Source: Pleurotus ostreatus/Saccharomyces cerevisiae fusant (Eukaryota; Opisthokonta). From it: a stretch of 64,000 bases of DNA. A program made the position numbers and the translations under genes. Shown here piece after piece: positions 45,505 through 57,392 of this stretch (positions within the stretch are counted from its first letter, which is position 1; every line of letters begins with the position of its first letter). The stretch is taken from NCBI GenBank assembly GCA_024196135.1, contig JAMQCK010000010.1, positions 186,001 through 250,000 on the forward strand. Direction: 5' to 3'. The notes under the pieces are model-generated. The model saw only the letters and a program-made list of their open reading frames with translations, ran no database searches and had not been told where the DNA came from.

Positions 45505-48335
45505 ATGGAGAAGGAACAGCAGCCGCTCGATCTCGTCCCTCCCCATCCCCCGCTCCCGATCTCAACCACTCCTCCCCGGACCGCGACATGGAAGAAGGCG
45601 TTGGTTTACGCTGCGCTGGGTTTGGGGACGGCGCGCTTTGCGCTGAAGGTCGCGTACCGGGACAGCCTGGATGGCTTCTATATGTACTCGCAGGATTGCC
45701 TCCTGGACAGCTTGATCGGACGCCCCGCGCAGCGCGTACAGTCGATCTGCCCGCAGGCGGATGTTTTGTACCCGGAAGTCAACAAGGCACTCTGGGACGA
45801 GGTCTCCGCGGAGCTCAACACGGAGGCGTTCCAGAACAAAGCGCTGGACTGGATGCGGGGGGCGATTCAGATTCCGTGCGTGTTTGCGCCCTGTGGCGAG
45901 AGACAGTTGCTGACGAGCCGTTCAGGACGGAGGTGTTCGACGCGATGGGCGAGCCGGGGGAGGACGAGCGCTGGGAGATCTTCTACGAGTTCCACGAGTA
46001 CTTGCAGAAGGAGTATCCCTTGGTGTGAGTGGGCTAAGAGATCGACCTATGGCACGACACTGACGCGATGCAGACACTCGAAGTTCTCTCGCGCGACCGT
46101 GAACACCTTCGGCCTTGTCTACTCCTGGCCTGGAAGCGACCCCTCCCTCAAGCCGATCCTTCTCACCGCACATCAGGGTGAGCTCTCCCCTTCACTTTCT
46201 TCCCTATCCTTCCACCCATTCCCTTGTTCGCTTGGTCCCGTCGTCCCCGTCCGGCCCTTCTCAAGACCACTTTAACCCCCACCATAGACGTCGTCCCCGT
46301 CCCCGCGAACACCATCCCCTCGTGGACGCATCCGCCGTACTCTGGCTTCTTCGACGGCGAGCGCATCTGGGGCCGCGGCGCGTCGGATGACAAGAGCGGG
46401 CTAATCAGCATCATGAACGTGCTGGAGACGCTCATCGGGAAGGGCTGGACGCCGACGAGAGGCGTCGTGTTGGCGTTCGGGTTCGATGAGGAGGCGAGCG
46501 GGACGCATGTGAGTGTTCTTCGACGACTTATGCGATGTCCGTTTGCTGATCCATGTCTACTACAGGGCGCAGCTGCCATCGGGCCCTACCTCCTAGAGAC
46601 GTTCGGCAAGAACGCGTTCGCGATCGTCGTGGACGAGGGAGGTCAGTTTCCGTTCTTAGTCTCGACGCCGCCATATCTTGTCCTTCCCGGGCCTTCGTCG
46701 CAACGACAATGCTGACCTCACGACTAGGAGGCTACCAGGAGGAGTATGGCGCCGTCGTTGCGTAAGCCCTGATACATAGCATTCATGAGGGAGTCACGCT
46801 AACACTAAGTCTTCAGCACGCCCGGTATCGCGGAGAAGGGGTACATGGACCTGAAGGTTGAGGTGCACTCGCCGGGAGGTGCGTGGTCAGCCCCTAGGTT
46901 GTCATAGTTCTGGAGCTGATTCAACTACTAGGCCACTCCAGCGTACCTCCCGCGCACACTACGATCGGCATCCTCGCGCGTCTGCTTACAGAGTACGAGA
47001 AGAACCCGTACGACATCCGGCTGGTCAGTATCCCTGCCCCCTTCTGCTCTGCTCGCTGCTACCGATAATCACCTCCGAGCGCACGCTAACATTCCCTACC
47101 AGACCCGCAACAACCCAGTCTACCTCACTTACCAGTGCCACGCCGAGCACGCGCCGGACCTCCCTGAGGATATCCGCAAGCTCATCTACTCGAGCGCGGA
47201 GGGCGCCGCCGTTGACGCGGTAGGCAACGAGATGGCGATTGCCAGCCAGGGCGCCGAGGACGCGCTGCGCAAGGTGGAGGACTTCCTGGTCCAGGACAAG
47301 AAGTTGAGGTCGATCATCACGACGACGCAGGTGAGTCGATGCGTCGATAACTGGAGTATGGTGCTGACGCTTGCTCAAATAGGCCGCGGACATGATCAAT
47401 GGTGGCGTGAAGTCGAACGCGCTGCCCGAGGAGGCTTGGGCGATTGTGAACCACAGAATCTCGATCACGAGGTAAGCAGACCATCTCTTGCCCTCTCTTA
47501 CGCCGCTTGCGTGTTCCCTTCCTGTCTTCATTGTGACCCTTACTAACGTCCCCTCCAGCTCCGTCGCCGAAACGCAGGCGCACGACACTGCCACGGTCAA
47601 GGCGCTTGCCGAACAGTTCAACCTCACCTTCGAGGCGTTTGGCAACCTGATCTCCGACCCGGACGCGCCGTCCAGCAGCGGCAAGCTGATCCTGGAGGCT
47701 GCGTTTGGGCATAGCTTGAACCCGGCACCGCGGACGCCGTTGTACGGCGAGGGTGAGTAAAGCTTTGTCGATGCTCTGGCAGGCGCCTTTTGTCGTGGGG
47801 AAGCTGAGTAGCTGACGCTTGTCTGCTTTCCCTAGATGCCGACCCCTATCGCTTCCTCCACGGCACCATCAAGGCGACCTACAACACGCACCACGAGCTC
47901 GAGGAGGGCAACGACAACATCATCGTCGCGCCCGGCATGTCCTCCGGCAACACGGACACGAAGTACTACTGGGACCTCACGCCGCACATCTTCCGGTACA
48001 ACCACAAGGCGACGCCGACTAAGCTGGTGAATGGCGTGCATACGGTCAATGAGTGTGAGTCCTATGTCTTTCTGTACGCTGACCGGGCTGTGTGCGGGTG
48101 GGGGAGGCGAGGATGGAAGAGGGAAAGGGAGAGGCGGAAGCAGATATTGCCTCCGTCGGCAGTCGCCGAAGGGCACCCACACGCGCCCATTAATGCCCTG
48201 CTTGCTGCTCTTCGTCATATTCCTTGCCTTCGATACTGACAATTCTTTGCAGTCCTGGAGCTCGACGCCTATGTCGAGGAGATGCTTTTCTTCGCCACGC
48301 TCATCTTGAACGCAGACGAGTCGACAGTGCTGTGA
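45505..48335 (+). CDS. M20-family metallopeptidase (carboxypeptidase S / PM20D1 type)
   Basis: Start 45505 (MEKEQQPLDLVPPHPP). A single N-terminal membrane anchor lies at about residues 29-47 (WKKALVYAALGLGTARFAL), as in yeast vacuolar carboxypeptidase S. About ten exons follow. The di-zinc site residues appear in order: LLTAHQDVVPV (His and Asp), IWGRGASDDKSG (bridging Asp), LAFGFDEEASGTH (catalytic Glu and adjacent Glu), FAIVVDEGG (Asp) and, late, GMSSGNTDTKYYWDLTPHIF with a terminal His (HIFRYNH). The dimerisation lid reads KVEVHSPGGHSSVPPAHTTI. The last exon ends LFFATLILNADESTVL with the stop at 48333-48335. M20A enzymes of this group trim C-terminal residues from peptides in the vacuole; the animal relative PM20D1 also makes and breaks N-acyl amino acids. 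The gene converges on the lipid methyltransferase 314 nt downstream. Confidence 0.92.
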
Positions 48336-48648
48336 AGGGCGGAATCGAACGCGGAAGGTTCAGACGATCGAGCGATGGGAGACTCAGGCTAGCGAAGATA
48401 GAAAGACTGGACGATTCATCCATTGGCAATGACTGTACTGATTATAGACAACGAGTGTATGCTTCATACTATGCAGAGAGTATTCCTGAGGTGTTACAAC
48501 GCGCAATTACACGCTGATGGATGCGAGTACGGTAGGTGATTATGGCATCGACATACAGTCGGCGCGAACGAAGGAAGTTTTCGAGGTCGGAGGAGCTAAG
48601 TGGGTCGAAGCATCGCAGGTGTGATCAAGCAAAGTGATGTATGGCGGT

Positions 48649-50536
48649 CTAATCGCAGCGCTCGGGGCAGTCGTTCTGCAAATGAACGTCAGTAACACGG
48701 CATACCGATTCAGTGAAGTCGATGCGCACCCCGCGAATGAAGGTGAGCATATGGCATGTTATGTAGCCCTTTGCGAAGCCGGCGCCGGCGTAGGCGAAGA
48801 GGTACTGCCACTTGCGCTTGAAGATGGCGTACTGCTCGGGGGAGGCGAGCTCGGGAATGTCCTGGGTGACGAGGTCTTGCGCGAGGTTCGCCTCCAGCCG
48901 ACGGCCCCATTCGCGGAGCGTGCGCGGGTAGTCTGAGGGCGGGATGTGGTCAGTACGAGGGTGGGTTATGGCAGCTGGCGGGTAGTGGCAGCATGCACTG
49001 TATGACTTACGTGCGGAATGGTTCTCTACGCCGTCCAGCGTCAAGCGGCCTTGCGAGGCCGTGCTCGCGGCATCGATGAGGACTGTCGCGCTGGGCAGGG
49101 ACGAGTTCGGCCACATGTATCGCCGCATGAAGTCCTCAGCCTGGTAGCTGCTGTACCGGCACTCGGGGAACGTCGACGACGCGATGACCGCGGCGGCGTT
49201 CTGCGGCTTCAGCGCGAAATCAACGAGCTTGAAGTACGTCTCGTAGTACTTCGTGCCGACGTGCTGGGTGGGCAATCATTAGCGTCTGCCGTGAGGGTGA
49301 GACATGAAGGCGGCTCCGGAACTCACCTCAATCATCTCGATGCTGACGAATGCGTCAAAGGCGGCCTCGAACTCGGCGGGGATCTCGCGGTAGTCGAGTA
49401 GGTGGACGCGGATGCGGCCTTCGAGGCCGGCGGCACGGACGCGCTCCTCGGCGAGCGCCTTCTGCTCTTTCGAGAGCGTCAGCGTGTCGACCTCGCAGCC
49501 AAAGGCGCGCGCGGCCTCAATAGCAAGCCCGCCCCAGCCACTCCCGAATTCGAGAATGCGGTGCCCGGGCTGCACGCGCGCGCGGCGCAGGACGTGGTGA
49601 ATCTTGCGGCGCTGCGCGGCTTCGAGGTCGCCTGGTGTGGGCCCGGAGACGAGGTCGCCGCGGACGCCGCCCTCCGCGTCGCTCCAAAGCGCGCAGGAGT
49701 ACATCATCTCCTTACTAAGGAATGCCTATGAAGAGGAGATGAAGATGAGATCCGGGCATCATTGAGGGGAAAGAGCGGTGGCAGGCACCTTGAACAGCTC
49801 ATTGGACTGGTCGTAGCTGGCGATCGCGTTAAGGCGCGCGTTGGTGCGGGACTGGCCGAGGATATTGTTGTAGAAGCCGGATAGCGTGGACGAGATGCGG
49901 GATATCGTAGACGAGAGGGTCGCTTCCATAGCGGACTGATTGTCCAACCACAGCTGTGAGCAGTCATCATCAGTCATCGCAGGTCGTACCATGCGGCTCG
50001 GCATTCATTCGCGCACCTTCATTGCGCCCTGCAGGCTGCTAACTTCGATGTCACCTATCATGTATGCCTCGCTGACTGAAAGGGAGAAGGCCGGTGAGTC
50101 TTCTATGGTGATCGGGGACGGCGCAAGCAAGCTTACATCCTAGATCGGCAGAGCTGCGAGATGTATGGGATCAGCATCGGCGGGGATGAGGGGAAGGGTA
50201 AAGCGCACGTGAGGAGGCGAAGCCAGAAATTGTCGTCTACGACGCGCAGGTGGATGTTGTTGCAGCCGGGCTGGTAGACGCCGTATTGCGATGAGCCGTT
50301 CGCGTCGGTGACGGTGAGGTGGCCAATGGTGATAGCATCTGAAAGGACAGAGAGGATGGAGCTGCGAGCTGGAAGCCAAGGATCAGCATCTTGAGAGAAA
50401 GTGCGTGAGGAGACATACCGAATGAAACGAGCAAGGATCGCGGGCTAGGGAGCGCGGGGAGGAGGGAGAAACGCGACACCGGCTGGAGGCTCTGAACCGG
50501 AAGAGAGACGCAAGGAGAGGAGTGTGAAGCGTCCAT
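48649..50536 (-). CDS. Cyclopropane-fatty-acyl-phospholipid synthase-type methyltransferase
   Basis: Start 50536 (MDASHSSPCVSLPVQSLQ). Exons in order: SSILSVLSDAITIGHLTVTD and NIHLRVVDDNFWLRLLT (the N-terminal lipid-binding part of CFA synthases); EAYMIGDIEVSSLQGAMK; LWLDNQSAMEATLSSTISRI, NARLNAIASYDQSNELFK and AFLSKEMMYSCALWSD, which match the Y-D-x-S-N-x-x-F and M-x-Y-S-C-A blocks of the family; RILEFGSGWGGLAIEAARAF, the S-adenosylmethionine loop; and VHLLDYREIPAEFEAAFDAF, VSIEMIE, HVGTKYYETYFKLVD. Later exons read YMWPNSSLPSATVLIDA, DYPRTLREWGRRLEANLAQD, QYAIFKRKWQYLFAYAGAGF and YITCHMLTFIRG; the stop is at 48649-48651. It transfers a methyl(ene) group from S-adenosylmethionine to an unsaturated acyl chain. 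Product (cyclopropane or branched lipid) and location are not known for this fungus. All motifs are intact. Confidence 0.9.
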
Positions 50537-50628
50537 TATAGTAGCGCGTGTGTCGAGTCGCGAATTAGTTATACAGAGGGAGCGTAGGAGGTGGGGAATA
50601 CCGACGACGATACGAAGGCTGCGCGGGG

Positions 50629-50636
50629 TTTATATA
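50629..50636 (-). promoter_or_regulatory. TATA box, CFA-synthase-type gene
   Basis: TATATAAA on the minus strand, about 93 nt before the start at 50536. Confidence 0.55.
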
Positions 50637-50639
50637 GAC

Positions 50640-52825
50640 GGCTCCGGTGACTATCGCGGAGAGCACACAGGTACATTTGCCGTAAGAACGTTGCTCGAAT
50701 ATAGACTTGGTATCGGCGAGCGGACGCTGTCCAAGAAGGTTGGCATCATGTTAGAACGGTCGGTATTCTGTCTAGTGAAGCACACGCGCGCATGCCGCCC
50801 TGTTCGGTTCTACGTCTCTTGGAAGATGACAGACATTGATGGATGTGCAACATGAAGCGGAGGTACTGCCCTTCATGGGCATATGGATCACTTGTTCATT
50901 GTTTTCGTGCCGTTGGGCCTACGAGAACATAGCTTCCGGCGACCAGAGGAATGGGAAGATAGGTTCATGGACCCATGCTGTCGAAAGAGAAGTTGCGGTA
51001 AGCGCCGAAGAAGATTAGACGCCGCGAGAACATATACATTCCCGAAACGCCCGCTGCGTGTTTTACTTCCGACCGCGAGATGGGGGTCCGGAACAAGGCG
51101 CGCTCGTGACGTGACAGGTCGTTATGGTCCGTGACCGGTCGCGAGCGTCACGTCAAGCTCACCTTCAACCTGACTTTCATGAGCATGCTTTGCAAGCCAG
51201 CGATAGCGATGCTCTGTCCTCTGCTGCACCCACATCATCTCCGAACCTTTGACCCTATTGTCCTCCCTTGCAATTGAAGGTGCTCATGACATACGTGCCG
51301 TTTTCATGCAGCGTTCAAGCCATCGGCGAGCAGGCAATATATCGCAGCGCCCATATGTTAGGCAAATTTTCCTCAAACCCGAGCAATATAGCGCTCGATG
51401 GCGCGGAGCATGCTGCCATCCTCCAAATTATTGACAGCGGCATTCATCTGTCCCTCAGGGACTTGCGCAGTTCCACTGGCTATTGTCGTACCGGCTCCGC
51501 AACCTCAGAAAGGTAGAGCTCCGATGCCCTCGATATCGGTGCCTTCCTCCCATGTCGGGCTATAGCAGCCTCGAGCGTCCCTCGCGCACCTTCATCTTCC
51601 GCACGTACCTGGTCCGTAAGTACAGGTCGCCTTATTGTTCGCCTCCCTCCACCCAAACGCGCTCCGTCTCGTCACGCCCACATGTTTTCATTTGCGAGAT
51701 AGACTCACAACCTCCGTCAACTTTCATTCACCTCATGCACGGCCTTCGCGCCGATCTCCTCGCCTCCACCGTGATGCATGATCGACATGCGATTAATTGC
51801 GCGCTTCTGCTCGTCACGGACAGCGTCAAGAGCCCGCCACCCAGCACTCAGCCGTGACTCAACCCCGCCACAGGATGCACGAGCACAGACAGTGCTTGTT
51901 TCTGCTTGGCTCTGATGACTTCAGGGTGAGGATTTATGTATTGCTTGTCAGTCGCCACATTTATTGCTTGTCATTTCTGTGACTCAAACGGTCGCCACAA
52001 GGTGTGTCGGCTGGGCATTTTCGTAAAGTTACGGCCTCGCTTCGGGCGGTGCGTGCGCTTGAGGGTAAGGCTACCCGAAAGACACGTATTTTCTACGCCC
52101 CCAGGCGGGGAGGGTCTTTCTGATGTGGCGCACCTCTAGGTAGGACGAAACTCACCTTACGGGACCCTTCCTTTGGAAACAACATGAAGTCAGAACAAGG
52201 GCAGGGCTGAATAATATAGTATTCCATTGTACAAAAGATGTTTTTGTCAGACTTTGCATCGTGCATAGTACAATAACCCCTCGAGCTTTGTCCTTTCTTG
52301 GCATGGCGGTCCATATTTGGTCATGCTTGGTATACAGCCACGTGAGCCTTGCTAGCTCCCCGCATCGTTCGCTTTGTTCCCATCGTCTCTCTCATCCTGC
52401 GACAACGTTCGAAGGGTAAACCTTGCCACAGATACGCGACTTCCCACAAATTCTCACCAATTTTTCCTCCAGAAAATAGTCATCTGTACCAGACACTTAC
52501 AGCCATCGACCCGCTCCTTCAACCAAGAACTAGTTTTCATCTGCTGTGGCTGGTCATAGACAGAGATCATCTTCAGCAAGAGTTTCCAACGTGAGTTGCC
52601 ACAGTTCAACTATTCATTGTCACGTTGGTATTCGACGTCATCGGCAAAGTCCGCGTGTGTGGCGCCTAAACTGCCGACGAACACGAGGCTGATCATACAA
52701 TCGAGCCTCCTGCAACCCTCATGCGCTCCTCCGTGTTCTGCCTACCACAGACCTCGTCGACCCCGCTTTCATTGCTCACCGCCTCCTCCAGCTCGCACTA
52801 GTCTATACCCACGCTCGCCGCCAAC
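50640..52825. other. Gene-poor interval
   Basis: Over 2 kb without a supportable gene. Frames up to 202 codons (for example from 52596) are Ser/Pro/Arg-rich and overlap the start of the next gene in a different frame. Confidence 0.45.
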
Positions 52826-54877
52826 ATGCAGTTCGCGGCCCCGCCACGAAATTACGGTCCCTGGGCCAGCACTATTCCCTCCCGGCATTTCACCTCACAA
52901 CCTCCGCCGCCTCCCTCGTCCGAACCGGACGACGAGTGGAAGAGGAAACTGCGCACCGAAATCGAGCGCAACTTCCAAGAGATGCTCACCGAGGCGAAGG
53001 TCCGCTTGGAGGAACAATGCCGGTCGGACATGTCGCGCAAGGCCGAGTTCGTCAACGAGTATAAGCAGACTGAGCGGCAGTTGCGAAAGTACTCGGAGGA
53101 GCAATATCAGGAGAAGTGCCAGTACGAGCGCGACCTGCGACGGTCGGCTGCTGGCGGTGCCACGCCACCCACCTATCTGCTCAAAGAACAGCAGAACATT
53201 ATGAACAATCTCAGTCGACCTCCGCCTCGCGAACCGCTCGATCGCCCAGACTCGCAGTCTCCGCCGCTATTCCCTCGCGTCGAGGACTATGCACCCAAGT
53301 ACTCCAGCGCGAGCGCCTCCGCGACGGCTCGTGTGGTGCAGACCAGCTATCACCACCTCCGCGGCTCGTCCAGTGCTGGACAACTCGCCAACCACCTCAA
53401 GCCGCTCTCGAGCGCGTCCCGCTACGCCTCGCGTGAGGCGCCTGCCGCCGTACCCGATCCAAACCAGCGAAAGCGCGACGAGGAGGCGCGCAAGGAGGAG
53501 GAGCGCAAGATCAGGGAAGAGCGCGCGGTGAACGAGCGCATGGCGGAGGAGGTGCGCGCGCGGACAGAGGTGCTCTCCCACTGGCCCGTCGAGGCGCGAT
53601 CGGATAGCAGCCTCGCGTTTTTGCAGGCGCCGCCCGGGCCCAGCGATACGCAGGACGTCGCGCGGCGGCCCGCAATGGCATCGGATGACAATCGCGTGCA
53701 GATCGGGCGCGATATGCATGCTGGGGATAAGATCGACCTGCTCTTGCGGCAGCAGGAGGAGCTGCGGAGGCAGCAGCTGGAGCTGAAGGCGCTGGCGGAG
53801 GACTTGAGGCGGAGGGAAGCGGAGGTGTCGAGGAGGGAGGAGACACTGAGGGGGAGGACTGATAACGGGGTGGGAAGGTACTATCAGGAGGAGATGCACC
53901 GGAGGGATGAGCTGCTTGCGCGCCAGCTGCAGGAGGACGAGGTGAGGAGGGCGCGGGCGCAGGGTCGGGATCCGAGGCGCGCGCGGACGCTGAGCGGCGG
54001 CAGCTGGGGTACGTCGTCGACGTCGTCGAATTCGTCGGCTTCTTCTGGCGCGTCTGCCTCATCTGCGTGGAGTGGCTTTTCATCTGCGAGCACATCAACC
54101 ACTGCGACGACGGCGTCGGTGCGTGTTTCAAGCGCAAGCGCTGCTGCAGCGGGCAAATCTGCGCCTACCTACTCCTCCGCCAGCGCTGCCGCTGCTCAAC
54201 CTCCAAAGTACTCTTCGGCGAGCCAAGCTGCTTCCGCAAGGACCGCCAGACCACCGCAAGGCTGGAGTGGGACCTGGAGTAGCGCCTCCGCGAGCGCCCC
54301 ACGCCAGTCAGCGAGTCAGCCGGCGAGCAGGTCGTCAAGCGTCCCCCGCGCAGGCCCTTCGACATCAGGTACGACCCGTACAGCTCCGCCTCCACCACCT
54401 CCACCGCCACCGCCTCAACAATGGGCGGACTGGGCTCGCCGCCAACAAGAATTTGTGCGCACGCAGCAGGAGGCCTTTCGCCGAGAGCAGGAGCGCCTCG
54501 CTCGCGCCCGCGCCGTGCCACAGATCTCAAAGGCGGAAGCGATCGCGCTCATCGCAAAGCACGACGCGGCGTGGCAGACGATAGCTTCAAGCACCCGCCT
54601 AGACTGGACGACGCTACCGTGGCCATCATTGCGCGCACCGTCGGGACCGGACGACATCACAGCGAGTGGGGTGGAGGCGTACGTGAGGTCGCCGGACGAA
54701 GGACGCACTGCGCGGGATCGCGTGCGCGAGCTGTTGAGGAGGTGGCATCCGGATCGGTTCGAGACGAAGCTTCTGTCGCTGGTGGCAGAGGAGGAGAGGG
54801 AGCGAGTGAAGGAGGGCGCTGGCGCGGTGGTACGGGCATTGAATGAGTGCTTGACGAGGCTGAATTCGGGCGATTGA
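52826..54877 (+). CDS. NFKBIL1-like coiled-coil protein
   Basis: A single open frame of 683 codons. Residues about 34-110 are a charged coiled coil (DDEWKRKLRTEIERNFQEML...). Residues about 215-245 (RKRDEEARKEEERKIREER) and about 300-370 (LLLRQQEELRRQQLELKALA) form more coiled coil. Residues 385-520 are Ser/Ala repeats of the type YSSASAAAA. Then come a Pro run (about residue 525) and QWADWARRQQEFVRTQQEAF. The C-terminus has HDAAWQTIASS, LDWTTLPWPSL and RVRELLRRWHPDRFETKLLS, followed by ERVKEGAGAVVRALNECL. The W-H-P-D-R-F segment between two helices resembles the J-like C-terminal region of NF-kappa-B inhibitor-like protein 1 and of a set of mushroom proteins; H-P-D echoes the DnaJ motif but no full J-domain is seen. 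The role is uncertain. It has no intron and no signal peptide. Confidence 0.7.
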   Translation: MQFAAPPRNYGPWASTIPSRHFTSQPPPPPSSEPDDEWKRKLRTEIERNFQEMLTEAKVRLEEQCRSDMSRKAEFVNEYKQTERQLRKYSEEQYQEKCQYERDLRRSAAGGATPPTYLLKEQQNIMNNLSRPPPREPLDRPDSQSPPLFPRVEDYAPKYSSASASATARVVQTSYHHLRGSSSAGQLANHLKPLSSASRYASREAPAAVPDPNQRKRDEEARKEEERKIREERAVNERMAEEVRARTEVLSHWPVEARSDSSLAFLQAPPGPSDTQDVARRPAMASDDNRVQIGRDMHAGDKIDLLLRQQEELRRQQLELKALAEDLRRREAEVSRREETLRGRTDNGVGRYYQEEMHRRDELLARQLQEDEVRRARAQGRDPRRARTLSGGSWGTSSTSSNSSASSGASASSAWSGFSSASTSTTATTASVRVSSASAAAAGKSAPTYSSASAAAAQPPKYSSASQAASARTARPPQGWSGTWSSASASAPRQSASQPASRSSSVPRAGPSTSGTTRTAPPPPPPPPPPQQWADWARRQQEFVRTQQEAFRREQERLARARAVPQISKAEAIALIAKHDAAWQTIASSTRLDWTTLPWPSLRAPSGPDDITASGVEAYVRSPDEGRTARDRVRELLRRWHPDRFETKLLSLVAEEERERVKEGAGAVVRALNECLTRLNSGD

Positions 54878-55148
54878 TTTGTTAGAGGACTTTCTTGGTT
54901 TTGTATGTTCTATCTCCTGGATTGGGGTCTGGCTCCATATATGCATCGCGCTATCCATTGTAACCATTATATCTTTACTGCTACAAGTCCTCTTCATACC
55001 GTGACTGCACACTCATTTAGTAATCTACTTGTCTTCTAGGCTTTGTGTCGAGCACTGATGGGTTTGGTATTGTCCCTTCCTCGCAGAATTGTAAGGATCT
55101 GCCAGCTCTGCCCCACATTGGCATGTACTGCTACGTTTAGCACGTTAA

Positions 55149-55272
55149 GGCGAGATGGCCGAGCGGTCTAAGGCGCCAGACTAAGGATCAGCTTGCTAAA
55201 CGCAGGCACATCTACGAGATTCGAACTTGTATCTGGTCCTCCGGGGCGTGGGTTCGAATCCCACTCTCGTCA
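55149..55272 (+). tRNA. tRNA-Leu (anticodon AAG) with 44-nt intron
   Basis: Acceptor stem GGCGAGA (55149-55155) pairs with TCTCGTC (55265-55271), discriminator A at 55272. D-arm TGGCCGAGCGGTCTAAGGC fits the A box. Anticodon stem CCAGA (55176-55180) pairs with TCTGG (55232-55236). The loop C-T-A-A-G-G/A gives anticodon AAG (55183-55185), with the intron after position 37 (55187-55230). T-arm GTGGGTTCGAATCCCAC is perfect. The long variable arm of a type II tRNA is present. The intron itself contains GATTCGAAC (55219-55227), a second B-box-like sequence. Confidence 0.95.
55187..55230 (+). other. tRNA-Leu intron
   Basis: It starts one base 3' of the anticodon, the canonical tRNA intron position, and is removed by the tRNA splicing endonuclease. 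Exact ends are inferred from stem pairing. Confidence 0.8.
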
Positions 55273-57392
55273 CATTTTTGCACTTTCTGCGTCGTATTTG
55301 GAGGCTTACGCACCTTGAGAAGAAGAGGAAAGCTCGTCGCAGCTTTATGGACATTTTTTACACAATGGTTGCCTCTTTGGGACCATGGTCCGGTTTGTTC
55401 CCACGAATTTCGCATTGTCTCACGCCTCTTCACGCCTTGTTCCTAACCATCACGCCGTCCGCACCCGTCGTTCTGTCCTGCTCCTTTGCCTATGCCATTC
55501 CGCTAGCAATTCACCTCAATCACATCTGTCTACGTTCAAGGGTGATGAACTAGCTTGCTGGCGTCCTACTTACGCATCATCTCTTGGTACGGCCGTTCAT
55601 GTAAGGGTTAGTATGAGAGGCTCTTGCAGGTAGATTCGTCATCATGCTCATGTACCTGCAGCTTCCCCTTTTTGATGCCCATGCTATGCTCAGGGTTAAC
55701 CCTGGACCTTTCATCTCGCTTACCACGTCGCGCGCAGAGTTGCTGCGCCCGCCGAGCTCGATCCATGAACACAGTCGCAGCATCTGCATCGGACAGCCCG
55801 GCATGTGTTGCTTCATCTCTACGCAAACCTGAAAGTTGCCGGTCACATCGAAACCCTCGCTCGCGCCGTCTTGAACACCGCCTGGTCCGCCTCACCTACG
55901 CCTGGCGCTGATGGGCACTAAATCGCAGCAAGCGCTGCCACGTCTATATCCGTAGTGCTCGGCACCTTGGCGACGCGCGTACCCTCATACCTAGCCGCGC
56001 GCCTCCTCAGCCCGAGACGCTTCGCTGAACACCGCCTGGCTCGTCTCCGCCTCCCGTATCGCAAAAAATCTCGCTCCCGTTTATTTTTGCCACAAAAGCC
56101 ACGATTTCGTCGAGAATCTGCCACCCACTGAATAGCTATCTGGAGTATTCACCGTCTGCGGGGTACATTAAATAGCTGCCGGCAACCGATACCCACGAAG
56201 CTCGACTGGGCAATGCGCGCCTAGCCGCGCGTCCGCCTCCTGGCTTCTCGATCGCCTCGATGCGCGCTTCGTCGCTCGTCATTCCGTTCAGTCATCCCGG
56301 ACACGCCGCTCGATCGTCCTGCGTCACTCCGTTTATCGTGATACGGAGGTACTTCATCGTGATACGGGTGCCCTTCGTCGTGATACGACTGAACCTCCGA
56401 AGTCGCTCAACGTCATAGCTCTCTTCCGGCGAACGTACCTTGATAGCAACGTACCTACCAAGCCGATAACGAAGTCCTTCTGGCTTTCATATAGCGGCGC
56501 GCCCTCAGATCCCTGAATCCCGCTCTCGGCAAATGGACAATAGGCCTGCATCTCTCCCCTCATTGATTCCTGACGACTGATACCTTCATCGTCTCCAGGG
56601 GATATGAGGTACGTGTTTATTTCGTTCATCTCGCTTGTGAATGTGATGATTGACCCTGCAGACGATGACGTCTCCTCGCAACAACGCAGGGACGACGCAG
56701 CGGCCTTCTGAAGGTACGATGCTCTATGATGCAATACTAGGCGCTCCGCTTCCTCGCCTCTGGGGTCTCCGCTTCCTCCACAAAGTGGTCTGGACGCCGT
56801 GCTGCTAGACTACGGCGCTATTGATTGAACAGGACGGCATCGTTGACAGCTCCCACAGCGATAGACTTGGATATACCCTGATATACCACTGCTGCCCGGC
56901 TCACTCCGCGCGATACGGTTTCGAAAGGCGTGCGCGATGTGGCGTGCATTCAACACTGCGACGCCACGAATTCAGCGCGCGACGCCGTGACTACAGCGCA
57001 CGAGGCCATGAATCCATCCGATAGGCCCACCGAAGCCTCTCCACCGCTCCGGCTCGTGTGCCCCTCCACTGCTCGTGTGCTCCTCCGCCGCCTGTATACC
57101 CCTCCACTGATCAGCCGTGCCTACATGCCATTGAAAGGCAGTGCTATCGACAATCGCGCGCAAGTGCTGGTGGATTGACTGCCTGTGGTGGCGGCCCGGA
57201 TTCAGCGATATTGGAGTACTCACCGCTCGCGGCACGGATTGTACGCTAGCGGCACGCACTCAATGCTGAAGACACGCGCCTAAAGCTGGTGGCACGAGAC
57301 CATTGTCGTCATTGTATGTTTGGTGAGCAGGTCGTAAGCCTTCGCGCGCTGATTGGCGCGATCTTCCTTACCAGGAATCGACTAGCAGCGCA
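55273..57392. other. Gene-poor interval with short repeated phrases
   Basis: No gene was found. Some phrases recur, for example GAACACCGCCTGG near 55872 and 56026, and CTAGCCGCGCG near 55991 and 56221, suggesting remnants of a repeat family. Confidence 0.4.
56336..56398 (+). repeat. Three-copy tandem repeat, 21-bp period
   Basis: TCGTGATACG occurs at 56336-56345, 56357-56366 and 56378-56387, exactly 21 bp apart. The rest of each unit is diverged. Confidence 0.75.

Noticed and set aside
56336..56398. CRISPR-like array
   Set aside because: Only three 10-bp repeats with 11-bp spacers in a eukaryotic genome; a simple tandem repeat explains it.
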